Positions 42,943-54,360 of a DNA stretch of 64,000 bases are shown in pieces. Numbering within the stretch: the first letter of the stretch is position 1; the number at the start of each line of letters is the position of its first letter. The translations under genes were made by a program, and so were the position numbers. Location: assembly GCA_004352715.1 (NCBI GenBank), contig SCFE01000001.1, forward strand, positions 3,941,520 to 4,005,519, in the 5' to 3' direction. The stretch is from Hofstenia miamia. Taxonomy: Eukaryota; Xenacoelomorpha; Acoela. The notes beneath the pieces were generated by a model that saw only the letters and a list, made by a program, of their open reading frames with translations, searched no databases and was not told where the DNA came from.

Positions 42943-43680
42943 AAGTTTGCAGCAAATGATAAATTCTTTACCTAACCCTGAGCAATGGAAATTATTGCGA
43001 TGGATATAGTGGATCCATTTTACACACTGGGTTGAAGTAATACCCTTAACAAAGATAACAGCTGATACCATTGGTAGTGCATTTTAAGGCATTGGATTTA
43101 TAAATATCTTCAACCTATGGCATGGCTTACTGATCAAGGAGCACAGTTTGAAGCTATGCTTTTGGAAAATGTTCAAAATTGAAGAAAATTTTTCAGTAAT
43201 GCTAGTAATTTAGGATTAGTTGGGCAACAATGTAACGAAACAAACTGGAATTGAAAGCTGGAGATACCGTGTTATTGCGTGATTTTTTTGCTACGGGCTT
43301 ACAAATACCATAACATTCACAGAAATTGGTTATCGAAAAACGTAGTTGTTTAGCTGTGAAACTCATTGGTCGCCATGGTGTGGTACACATTAATAAATTA
43401 TAGAAAATATTTCCATTAATCTTTTTGGATGGAGGGGGAAAATGTTATGACAATGATATTAACTAAATTGTAAAAGAGGCAAATTATATATTATAGAGAA
43501 TAAGTACGATTAGATAAATATATTCGTGTGGTGTTTAACTTTAAACCTGATACAGCAAATATTTTGAAAAATGGCCTAAATTATTTAACGATTACTAATT
43601 GCTGGGGACATGATTGAATACCACTATATGAATAAGTACTAGTAGGTGTGAGTTCTGCAAGTTTTAGTATTCAAATTTTT
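42943..43680 (+). mobile_element. Gypsy-like LTR retrotransposon, 3' half, decayed
   Basis: Integrase core remnants in shifting frames (SLPNPEQWKLLRWI, HWVEVIPLTKITADTIGSAF, AWLTDQGAQFEAMLLENVQN), a polypurine tract (GGATGGAGGGGGAAAA, about 43427-43442), then an LTR-like block starting TGTTATGACA. It complements the 5' half at 15946-18632, which stops inside the integrase. Same orientation and related LTR blocks. Not functional. Confidence 0.75.
43446..43549 (+). repeat. LTR-like block after the Gypsy polypurine tract
   Basis: Matches 16070-16163 at about 90 percent by eye and is followed by the ACAGCAAATA...TTTTTTAT block, which precedes the LTR block in the 5' half. Confidence 0.6.
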
Positions 43681-44112
43681 TATGATAAAAGCTCATGTGT
43701 AGTGATGGTCAATTTTGATTGAATGGTGTGAATATTCTATGTTGAACTTTTTGCTTATAGTAGAATTTCGCTTTACCTATTTGTTAATATTATGTTAAAG
43801 TTGTTTTTGTGGAATGGAAAAGGAGAAAGACGCATTTATCCTTTTATATATTGTTGGAAATCTCTAAAGATAAAAAATAAGTTTATATAAAGCTGCTTAC
43901 ATACATGGTATAATTATATATCTATATACTTTACCTCAAATTATCAATATCAATAATATATTTATACAGTAATTCTTTAAACGTTGCACTGCCATATATG
44001 TTTAACATTTCTTCATACGATTACTGTCTTGATTAAATACAGTAACAATATAGTGATTGAAGGGGTAATTAAATATTTAGCAAAAAAACTGAAAACTAGA
44101 TGAACAACATAC
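43681..44112. other. No gene recognised
   Basis: AT-rich, between the Gypsy fragment and the exon at 44113. Confidence 0.5.
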
Positions 44113-44542
44113 CTTCAAATTCCGAAATGTGCACACCAGATTCAGAATTAAATGCAGGATGCGGTCTTCCTTTGTATTCTATTGGAAATTTAAAATAGCT
44201 TTTATCATTTATATCAATGCTGTCGATGTTATTGATATAATGTGAAAACTGATCAATATTCATATCACTCCACATAAAAGCCGAAGAATTGCTATAATAC
44301 TGCACACCTAGACGTACAGTGAAATAAAGCTCACAGTCGACATCAATTACAGATAGGCAAGACCTTAAATATGCCAATAGTTCTTCAAAGTAAGGGCGAT
44401 CGTGTTCATTAAATTCGCAAACTTTTAAGTTACTAAATCTTTTTGAATACAAATGATGAGCCATGCAACTGCCATTGTAGTTAGAAAACTTTATTTTTTC
44501 GTTAGAATTCGCACAGAAGTGGATCAGCGATTTGGAATGCAT
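44113..44542 (-). CDS. Exon (probably first coding) of unidentified minus-strand gene
   Basis: ATG at 44542 opens 143 codons plus one base, ending at a good donor (GAATTTGAAG|GTATGT). The peptide (MHSKSLIHFCANSNEKIKFS at the start, YFEELLAYLRSCLSVIDVDC in the middle, ISEFE at the end) has the composition of a globular protein. The next exon at 38703 completes the split Glu codon. There is no signal peptide and no domain I can name. The ATG follows AT-rich sequence with no strong acceptor, so I treat it as the first coding exon, but an upstream exon is possible. Confidence 0.65.
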
Positions 44543-44721
44543 TATACGAATTTAAAAATATTTAAATTTGACGCAATTCTACGAAACATGTCGTACAAAA
44601 TCATTAGAAATTATTATAGCAGGAATAATAATATCGATTTTCGGTTGGTACTTTTTAACAACATTAAATATATATATATATATATTTTTATATTTATATA
44701 TTGTTTATATTATTTTAAACT

Positions 44722-44819
44722 NNNNNNNNNNNNNNNNNNNNNNNNNNNNNNNNNNNNNNNNNNNNNNNNNNNNNNNNNNNNNNNNNNNNNNNNNNNNNNN
44801 NNNNNNNNNNNNNNNNNNN
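44722..44819. other. Assembly gap (98 N) within a TA repeat
   Basis: Flanked by TA-rich sequence on both sides. A change in CpG content coincides with this gap. Confidence 1.
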
Positions 44820-47634
44820 TATATATATATATATATATATATATTTCCAGGATATACTAAGTGGTTTTGTCATGAGGTTATGCATGCCTGCATGATCTGT
44901 TGTTTAACTAACATCATTTTTCACTCAATGAATTGCAAACAGCTTGCATAGGATTTACATAATGAATAACATTCATTTTTTTAAATTATATCTAAGCTTG
45001 TAATTTATCCTACATAACATTTCTGTTATTACAGAAATCTATTTTTGATTTATTCTGAAATTTGAAAAATGGATTTATTAGAGATATTTATGCACATTCT
45101 TGTTAAGAATTAGATATTGTAACATTTTATTTTAGTTTATTATTTGTAGTTTCAATAGTGATTGTGAATTCATATACAAGTTATAATTATTCTTTGTAAT
45201 ACTAAATCTTGTTTCAATATTTATAATCCATAATCTAATTCAAGCTCAGACTCCTGGGATCATTGGTAAGCCTAATTCCTGTTATTTTGATGGGTTTCTT
45301 CCAACTTGGTTCCAGTATAAGATTGATGTAGGTTAAATTGTTAAATATTGTGATTTTTGTGTTAAAGACTTATATTTGTTCATTCTTTCACATGTTTTTC
45401 CATATTGAATTATAGTTATGAGAGTTGTGTATTTCATTATAGAACAGTGGTACATTAATTATATGTAATTCTAATCATCACTTGGTTGGATATGAGATTG
45501 TGAATAGTAAATAGCAATTAGAAATATGTTAACTACACATAAATCAGAGATTTAAATCAAAGTAAATCTATTTTTATTTTCTTGTTAATTTTCCTAAGTA
45601 TATTTAAGTATTATGAGTAACAAATTCAAAGTTTTATTATATTTTGAAAGTACCTAAAAAGTGTTGTGGTATATATTTTTGCTCTTTTATTTAGTTAAAT
45701 GATAAATAAAATAAATAAACTCAAAAGTACATAGTAAACATTCTTAACCTCTTGGGCATGGTGAAGAGATAGTGAAATCTTATTCTCAATATTCTTTGTA
45801 ACACACTAAGTATGCCAAAAGTTAGCTACCTTCTCAAGTCAAATGCTTTCAGAGCATTAAGGAACAAAATTCAATGGAGACAAAGAAAATAACTATTCTG
45901 ATGATTTATTTAATAAATTTCTTTATACAAACTTCTAGTTTTGAAGTAATATTAGGAACATAGCTTTAGAGTCAGGCCTCCAGATATAAATATGAAGTAT
46001 TGAATACAGATGTCATTGTCTAGAGGATTTGCTTCTATTGTGAATTCTAAATAAGACAACAAATTTAACTTAGTAATTTCCTGAGTACAAGTGCCAAAGC
46101 AATAAAGGATTATTTTAGGAAATGAGCTAGTATTGAGCATAAACTATCACTAAGTGCAACAGCTAAAGGAAATTTCATTGATGTGAATTAGCACTCATCG
46201 TGATGGCAAAATATTACAAAAAGTAATATTCCAATGAAATAAAAGTCCCAAACATATTAAGAGAGACAAAAAAAGGAAAAAATATTATTATATATATCTA
46301 TATAATATATGATTGTCAGGCTTAGCATATATTTAATACAGTTGCATATATTTTGTCAACTAATCAAATCTTAGATATCAAGAACAATTACAATGCAAAT
46401 TTTTCTTATTTTAGAAAGTCTAATTGAATTATGATATATTTGTTATTTATCACATATTTATGAAGATTTGTTTTTCATTTGTTACTATCATCTACTAAAT
46501 TTAGAAAATCAAAATTTCATGCTACATCACACTTACAAACCATTTAGATCACAAATATCTAATACCTATAATGTTGAAAAGCAAAAAGAGTCTTATTTGT
46601 CATAAATCATAGTGAGCCACTAGTAATATAATTTTTGAATTTAATAGGCCTTCACAAAGCATAGGGCTCATGGAATTTTGAGTCAAGTTTGAGTTATTTG
46701 GGCTGAGTTCAAGTCTTTACATTTTGAGTTTGAGTTCAAGTAATTTTTTAAATGAAATTCCAAGTTTTTTAGGGTAAAAAACATTTAATTTACAATAATT
46801 CTAAGCTAAAAAAAGTTTTTGTGATTGGTAAGAAAATTGATATTTAAAAAATTTAATTTTTACAGTATTTTCAAGTGGATTTTCAAATGAGTTCAAGGTT
46901 GAGTTTTTGATGATTTCTCAACCAAGTTTTTTTGATCAAGTTTTGCAAGCTATTTGAGTTCAAGTTCTTAACATTCTGAGTACTTGAAAACCCTGGTACT
47001 AGCAATGGATGAGAGGATAGCACAACAATCATAAATTTATATTAATACAGTGTAATTTTCCTCTGTCAAGTTAGTGCAAGCTTTCAGCTTTTTAATTCTA
47101 ACTTTAATTTCTTTACATTATACCTAACCCCACTAAATTTATTTGCAAGATGTTTTGTTTTTTGTATGTAAGACCATGTCTGTAAGCCTTTTGGCTTCCT
47201 GCATTAATTGAAAAACAGAATTGAAATATGATTTTTTAATGTCTCTCAACCAGGCTTGGGAGCTAGAGCAAATTTAATTAGAATGATTTTTGGATAATAA
47301 TTCATTTAGCACTTAGTTAATTAAAGTAGTGAAAGATTAAGCCACTTCTTATGGTAACTCCTAAAATGAATGTGAAAGAAAATAAATGATCAATAAAGTA
47401 ATTATTCAATAACTTCAACACTATGTTCAATTTTGAGAGTAAACATTTACAGGGAATTAATTGAGAAGAAGAATAACAAAATCTGCATTATTAAAATATA
47501 TTAATTGTATGTAGATAATAAATTTACAAATATAGTTTGTTAGTCAAAACTGGGCATCCAAATGGGATTATTACCTTTACATTTAATCTTCATGCAGAAT
47601 GCAATTCCATTGAGGGCACAATGTTGAAGATGGA
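44820..47634. other. CpG-free AT-rich DNA, no gene
   Basis: A single CpG (46199-46200) in nearly 3 kb. Repeated GAGTTCAAGT-type motifs at 46680-46985 look like a decayed dispersed repeat. No exon supportable. Confidence 0.7.
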
Positions 47635-48225
47635 ATGGAAGGAAGTACAGAGCATTTGATTCAGCTGAATGTTGAAAACAAACACAGGTATACAACTGGA
47701 TTAGATTGTGAGTGCTCAAATCAGAAATTCTACCTTATTCAACTACATTTTCATTGGGGATCACCTACAACCAAAGGTTCCAAGCATACAGTTAACAGGG
47801 AACAATATGATTTAGAACTACACTTTGTTCATAAATGAGATCTTCCAACTTGAGAATCACAAATCATGGTTGTTGCAGTATTTATTCAGTATGGAGAACC
47901 TAATCAGAACATTGAAAGTATTTTGAAACATTTAGAGAATGTCTCAAGTGCTCATGGTACTTTTTACATTAAAGAGCAAGTTAACCTCAATGATTTTCTT
48001 CCAAGACATAGGCATAAGTTTTATCATTACATAGGATCCCTGACAACTCCTCCATGTTCTGAAAATGTGATATAGACTATCATGAAGAAAATCATCACTA
48101 TTTCTTGTGAACAGGGTGAACGCTTCTTTACAATACACAACAGTGAGTTTCCAGGAAATGATTTAGTGGATAATCATCAACCCATCCAAGAAATCGGAAA
48201 TCACAAAGTTTATTACTATGAATAA
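47635..48225 (+). pseudogene. Alpha-carbonic anhydrase pseudogene, intronless, 5'-truncated
   Basis: One frame carries the C-terminal two thirds of an alpha-type carbonic anhydrase, the zinc enzyme hydrating CO2 to bicarbonate. Visible: LIQLHFHWGS (two zinc His), HTVNREQYDLELHFVH (active-site Glu and third zinc His), and SLTTPPCSENVI (active-site Thr). The C-terminus is QEIGNHKVYYYE with a TAA at 48223-48225. Three in-frame stops: TGA 47836-47838, TGA 47851-47853 and TAG 48073-48075, the last at a Trp position. No introns interrupt it, and the N-terminal third is missing, as expected for a retrotransposed copy. No poly(A) tail was seen. Confidence 0.88.
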
Positions 48226-48789
48226 TGTTAATATATATATTTATTGATTTGATACACTGTAGAAATATATGTGTATATTACACAAATATCACTACTTATG
48301 ATAGGTTAACTAAAAGACTAACTACATACAGAGATTAAGTGCATGACATACTTCTCATATGAGTGTTCCAACATGTAACAATTTGGTTTGATTCAATTAC
48401 TGAAGCCAAGTTGGAAGCATCCCTCCCAACACTAGGAATTAGGCTTCCTGGTTATTCCAGAAATCTGAGATAACTTAGGCTTGCATTAGTCTTAGTGATA
48501 TGAATTTCAAAACAAAATTTATATTGCCTCTTCCTAGGTCATATTATATTATTGTCTGAAAGCTCAATTGGCCTTGAAGTATTCTTTTTCATGTTCTCCA
48601 GTACTCTATATATAGGCTGTCACATTATTTTGTATTCTTCACCCATTCCTTTACCAATGTTGATCTCACCAATGTTCAAAATTTCAGTGTTTGTTCTTAA
48701 AATTTGTTTAAATTTGTTCAAATGCTCATTATTCAAATAATGATAACTTTGCTTATGGTTTATGACATTTTTGCATGATTGTATCTGTC
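48226..48789. other. No gene recognised
   Basis: AT-rich, CpG-poor DNA between the pseudogene and a decayed minus-strand coding tract. Confidence 0.5.
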
Positions 48790-50350
48790 TCTAGTACACT
48801 CCACAGTACTTATCTGACATGAGCTCACTATTGGCAAGTCCCAGAGGACAGATTCAATGATGACTTTGAACAGTGCATTTCATGTACAATAACATGATCA
48901 TTCATAATATTATGCCTTCTTGCTTCAAATACCTTGAACAAAAATTGGTCAAACATTTAAGTCCCTCCTGGCCAGTACATCAATTGTTCAAGTACATACC
49001 TTTTTAGTAATGCATGAACATCATCAATTGTAGAGTTATCCCTGACTATTTGGGCTTTGACAAAGCTATGTCTTAATGAAGGTACTGCAAATAGGTCTAA
49101 TTCATTCTGGGATGGGTGGAATTTTGTCATGTTCCCCAGTGCAAGCTAGCACAAGTAGTCAGCAAGACTATCTATGAACATTAACTCCAGAAGTCTAGCT
49201 GAGAATAGCATTACTTTATCCATTTTCACCCTGCTGGCTAGGGGATTTTTAATAATCAGTACTTGGTTGTCAGTAAATTGTCTATGTTGTGGCAAAGTCA
49301 GAGACTCCTGACATGACTGGATGGGCTCAATAACACCTTGGACAGGAAGAATGTGAGCTGCCAATTCAAACTGCACACTTGTCTGTATCATTTCACTAGT
49401 TTCTGTTGATATTTTGATAAATTGGACATCTGGATGGACTATTTCTAGTCCCAAGGATTTCCAATACATCTTCATGATGGATCACATTCCATCACTTCTC
49501 CCATTTCTTTTTTGGTGTTGTGCAATTGATCAGCCTCAACTTCCAATTTATTTTGGTTATCCCTGCTTTTAATATGAACTGTGGCTTATTCATCAAAGCC
49601 AACAACATATTTTGCAATATATTATAACTTAAGCCTACATCTGTCAACTGTAAGCTTTCACTGGATAGAGTTGCAACAAACAACCTTGCATTACATGGAT
49701 TCCAGTTTTATGTTCATTGATCAGGATAATGACACTTAGCAGCCATTGTTTCCCTGTATAAATTTCATTTTTCATAAGTAAGGCCAATGGTTTTCAGTGC
49801 TGCAATTGCATTTACACTGTGCTTCACGTCAAGTATAATCAGATGATGGTATGTGTCTGGGCTCTCTACACACTTTTTCGCCATTCACAGTCCATTTATA
49901 GCAATGATAGCCAGAATTCTCACAACTATGTTGCTGAATTATTGCTGCATTATCATATGCCTCAATAAATTGGTCATTACTTCTAATAAGACCTTCATTA
50001 ACCCATGCATTAATATGTTCTAAACAGAAAATGTCCCATGGTGAGTAAGAAATGTGGTTTTAAGCAACCTTACTATTTGTACTATCCTTTGTGACAATAA
50101 TAGCATGAATTTGTGGCAAATTTCCTACAGCAGTCTGCCACACCATAAATACACTATTTCACCCAAAGGTTTTTCAATGCTATCCTGGATGTAATTTAAT
50201 GTTATAAACAGCAGCCCTTTCTGAAGACCTCATTAACTGAGGCATGATCAATTGCCTAAGGGACGTCTGCACATCTGGAAATTCATATGCCTCTTCAATA
50301 AGAGTTTAGCATTGACTATAAATGGGGGCTACCCAGTAAGGCTCACTCTG
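48790..50350 (-). pseudogene. Decayed coding tract of unidentified origin, possibly Helitron-related
   Basis: Minus-strand frames joined by several stops and shifts read like one or two old proteins. From upstream: SLRQLIMPQLMRSSERAAVY, TAVGNLPQIHAIIVTKD, a Cys/His stretch (QQHSCENSGYHCYKWTVNGE then KVCREPRHIPSSDY), NILQNMLLALMNKPQFILKA, LPQHRQFTDNQVLIIKNPLA, and FHPSQNELDLFAVPSLRHSF. NLPQIHAII resembles a HUH-nuclease motif with the first His lost, and the Cys/His stretch recalls the segment found in Helitron Rep proteins. This is a guess. The later segments match nothing I know. Confidence 0.35.
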
Positions 50351-51194
50351 GTTACAGGTATGTTTTTAAAAATATGTTATGTTATTTCTGACAATTAATG
50401 CAGCCTCTTTATTCACTTTTTAGAATTGAAGAAGGCTGAGACCCTGTGCCAATGGGACACCCTGAGATGGGGCACCTTGCTTATGACTATTTGCGATGTG
50501 GAAATGAAGTGATTCTATTGGATGCCATCTAGTGACGAAATATTTTAATTTTTTGACAATATCTTTGAACCAATGTGATGAGTTTTTGATTTCTAGGATT
50601 TAGGCAAACTGATATTTTTGATGGCAAGTTTCACTTAAGATGTGTTTTTTGCAAAAATGTTTTAAACATGTAACACTATGTTTTAAGGGAAATAATTGAT
50701 AGATGCAAAACCCATTTTCATTTTCTATTAATATCCAAATGCAAATCAGAAAATTATTTTACTAAACCTAAACACTATAGATGTATGAAATGACTTACAT
50801 TTTCAAAAACAAGATAGAAAATATGTGCCATACTTAAAAATTACAGGCATATGAAATATAGACTTACATGATAAAGAAAATTCCGTCTTGTTTTTTCAAA
50901 TACATTGGTATTTTTTTATTGTAAAAAACTCCACATGTTTTGAATGATTAATATCTGCAATTGTTGTAATTAATTCATTTTCACCAAGGTTTCCTATTCA
51001 TGAAACATTCTAAGTGTTTAATTCATTTTTTGCTAATATAAAATGGGAAAACAGAATAACAAAAAAACATGGATTCAGAATTATCAGTTTACATGGTTTA
51101 TTGCTAATTAATGATATCTTTTAAAAAACTGGAATCCTTTCCATTATGTAGAACATATTTTAGGGATATATTGTTTATGGAGGTAGTTATTAAT
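50351..51194. other. No gene recognised
   Basis: AT-rich and CpG-poor; 3' flank of the CR1-like copy on the minus strand. Confidence 0.5.
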
Positions 51195-54100
51195 TTGATT
51201 TTTAAATTTAATTCACTTTTTGATTTGCTTAATTTTAATTGGTATGTTATTCCATAGATCAACTGCTGAGTTTAAAAATGAATTTTTAAGAAAATGCTTC
51301 TTGAACTTCACTTTACTGAATTTGGATGTCCTCGAATGATAAGTTGAACACACATATAGAGGAAATTGCAATTTACTGTAAGGTGAATGCTGGTTTAAGA
51401 CATCCCAAAATTTTATTAATGAAAAGTATCTTATGAAATATGAAGCAACATTAATACAATATAAATGTTTTTCATTCTTAGTAGAATAATTTTCATCATA
51501 AACTTTAGCTGCCAATATGATTTGTGAATCAATTTTATTTATTAATGAGTGGTTTATGTTATTAAATAAGACATTACAGTATCTGTAATGACTTAATACT
51601 AGAGAGTTAACTAACATTAATTTTGTTTTGACATTTATAAAATTTGCTACATGTGAAATAGTTTTAATTCCCATTACCATTTTTCGTAATACTATGCATA
51701 TGTGATTTGAATAGTTTAATTTATTATCAATTGTTACTCCAAGATATTTGAATGTTTCAACTTGAGCAATTTTTGACCATGAACAATTTAAAATATGTGA
51801 TCAATGATCTTTATTAAATGGAAACACAACACAGAATTCTGTTTTAGTGGGATTTACAGTTAAATTATGAATATTGAAATATCTTTAGCAATTGAGATAC
51901 ATTTTTTTCTAATGTACTAATTGACATTTCTATTTGATAATCATATTTGCATACTGTACTATTCCACAATTATTGCTAAAATTGCAATTTAAATCATTAA
52001 CATACAACAATAAAAACAGAGGTCCTAAAATTGTACCTTGTGGAACACCTTTGTAAGTTTTACTTCAGTTAGAAAATATATATTGACTCTTTGAAATCAA
52101 TCACTTAAGTAGCATCTTATTAAATTTATACTATTAGAATCAAAACCAATTAATGTATTCTAGTTTTTTAAGAAGAATCTGATGATAAATTGAGTCAAAT
52201 GCTTTGAACAACATGACAGAGGCAATTGTGACAAAAAGGTTATTATCAAGATAAGATCTCCAAATTTTCAGTAGTGTAAAGTAAAGCATCAGAGGTGGAG
52301 GGACCTTTGTGAAAGCTGAATTGAGTATTTGAAAGAATCAAGTTGTTATAGAGATAAGCATTAATTTGGTCAAATATTAGTTTTTTGAAAATGCTTGCAA
52401 AAGGCAAGTTAATTGATACGGGCCAGTAATTGCAACATCTTAAAGGGTTATCTTTTTATATCTTGTAGTAACATTAGCTAATTTTAATATTGATGGAAAA
52501 GTATTTAGTTTTATGCAGTGATTGATGATATGACATAAAGGACTAAGGATGAATTTTGCACAATCTTTAATACACCATGCCAGTATTTTGGAAGGTCTGC
52601 TTGATTTGCTAACCTTTAGCTTAGCAAATTTGAATGAAAAAGAATTGTCGGGAACATTGTACCTAGATTTTTCAGGTATAAAGGGCAACAAAAGTCCCAG
52701 ATATTTGCCTATGTTAATGAATTAATCATTAAATTCATTTGCAATATCTTTGGGTTTGGTTAATATTGCTCCATTAGTATTTTCAATATGATGCAATTGT
52801 TGAACACAACCTTTATTCCTATTCAGTGCATTGTTGATAAAGTCCCATTTTCATTTAGGGTCATTTATTCGACTAAATAGTGATTTCATGTAATGGTTTT
52901 GTGCTGCTCCTAGTTCAAAATTTGATTTATTCCTTCCAATTTTATATAGCCTGTAGTTTTCAACAGTTATATTTTGTATGTAGGTTTTGTAAGCCTGATT
53001 TTTGCATTTGACAAGTTTTTTTTAGATTGGGAGTTAACCAGGAAGAGCTTGTGATATGATGAATAGAACTTTCATGTTTATACAAAATTTTCTTAGTTGG
53101 ACAATATAAGTTTACATAAGTGTTGAGTGAATTTATAAATGAATTGAACATAAAGTTTACATCTTCAGATAGAAAGACACTTTTCCAAGATTCATTTTCT
53201 AAGTGAGTTTTTAGAATTTTTATTAATGCTGGCAGTGGTGTACCCAGGAGGGAGACATGGTGGAACGTCCCCCCCTGTCAGGTTTCCAAATTTAATTTTG
53301 ACTGGATAAATCAAAAAAAATTTTGTAAAAAATTGAAAAATTTAAAATCTAGGATTGTTAAATGCATTTTTTAGGGTCTATTTTCTCAATATTTTCAAAA
53401 ATTTTCGTGGGGCTTTGCCCCAGATTAGGGAATAACAATGATGTGCCACTGTCAGAAAGTCCTGGGTACGCCCCTGAATGCTGGGTCTCTTTTACAAATC
53501 TCTACCCAAGCTCTTTTGTTTGTATTCTCCATATTGATAGATAAAAAGCAAGTAATGATACAATGATCAGAATAGGGACATTCACTACAGGCATACTTGT
53601 AATGGTTAACATTTTCAATGAGAAAGTAATCAATTAATGTTGAAGATTTGTTATTCAGTCTTGTCAGTATATTGGAATTAATTGTGTTAACATCAAAACA
53701 TCCAGTAAATAATTTAATTTATCTTTTTCAGCATTCTTCAGATAGTTGATATTCCAGTTCCCCATCACTATTAATGGCTTGTTTTCTTTTAGAGAACATT
53801 TTAATTTTTCAATTTGTGTAATAAATTCATTAATCTGATTTTTACTGGGACAGTAAGAAATATTAATTAGTTGATGAATGCTTTGTTCATGTTTTTTTGT
53901 GGAATGCATATTTTGATCCATAGACTCTCAAAATTTCTCATCAATCTTAAATCAAGTCGATTTCTGGGCTTTAAGTGTTTTGGAATTAACAACATCACTC
54001 CACCTCCTTTAGATTTATTAGCAAGATTTAGATCCCTGTTACAACAAAATAGTTCATAGCCATTAAGTTTCCAAGTGATGTCCAAGTCTATGTCAGTTAG

Positions 54101-54360
54101 CCAGGTTTCAGAGATCCCTAGATTGAGTTTTTCCAAATTTGGAATACTAGTTCATTGTATGAAGATAGTTTATTAGTAAGATTTTGGATGTTGAGATGAA
54201 TATATTTAATTGGAGCAGTAGATAAACTAATCATGCTACAATAACCACTGTATGTGTAAATCTTGGACATATTTGGCCCAGGGTTTGGCTCAATACCTGC
54301 TTTGAGCAAAAGAAGAAAAATTTGTGCACCTAATATACTAGAATATGTTGTGATCACAGA
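51195..54360 (-). pseudogene. CR1-like LINE ORF2, decayed, with 2A-like start
   Basis: Minus strand, in order: a hydrophobic start with GIEPNPGP (54274-54297), AP endonuclease blocks (HLNIQNL, ISETWL, SKGGGVMLLIP, GNWNINYL; 53664-54220), then RT remnants (CIKDCAKFILSPLCHIINHC near 52560; GVPQGTILGPLFLLLYVNDL near 52020). The post-RT region is SHYRYCNVLFNNINHSLINK to WNNIPIKIKQIKK (51213-51680). Many stops and shifts. A hAT MITE is inserted at 53233-53476. Clearly related to the plus-strand element at 56639-58693 but much more degraded, and CpG-poor. Confidence 0.82.
53233..53476. mobile_element. hAT MITE, family A (244 bp), inside the CR1-like copy
   Basis: Ends CAGTGGTGTACCCAGG and (reverse complement) CAGGGGCGTACCCAGG, 14 of 16. 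Perfect 8-bp target duplication AATGCTGG at 53225-53232 and 53477-53484. It has more CpG than its surroundings, consistent with a younger insertion. Confidence 0.95.
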
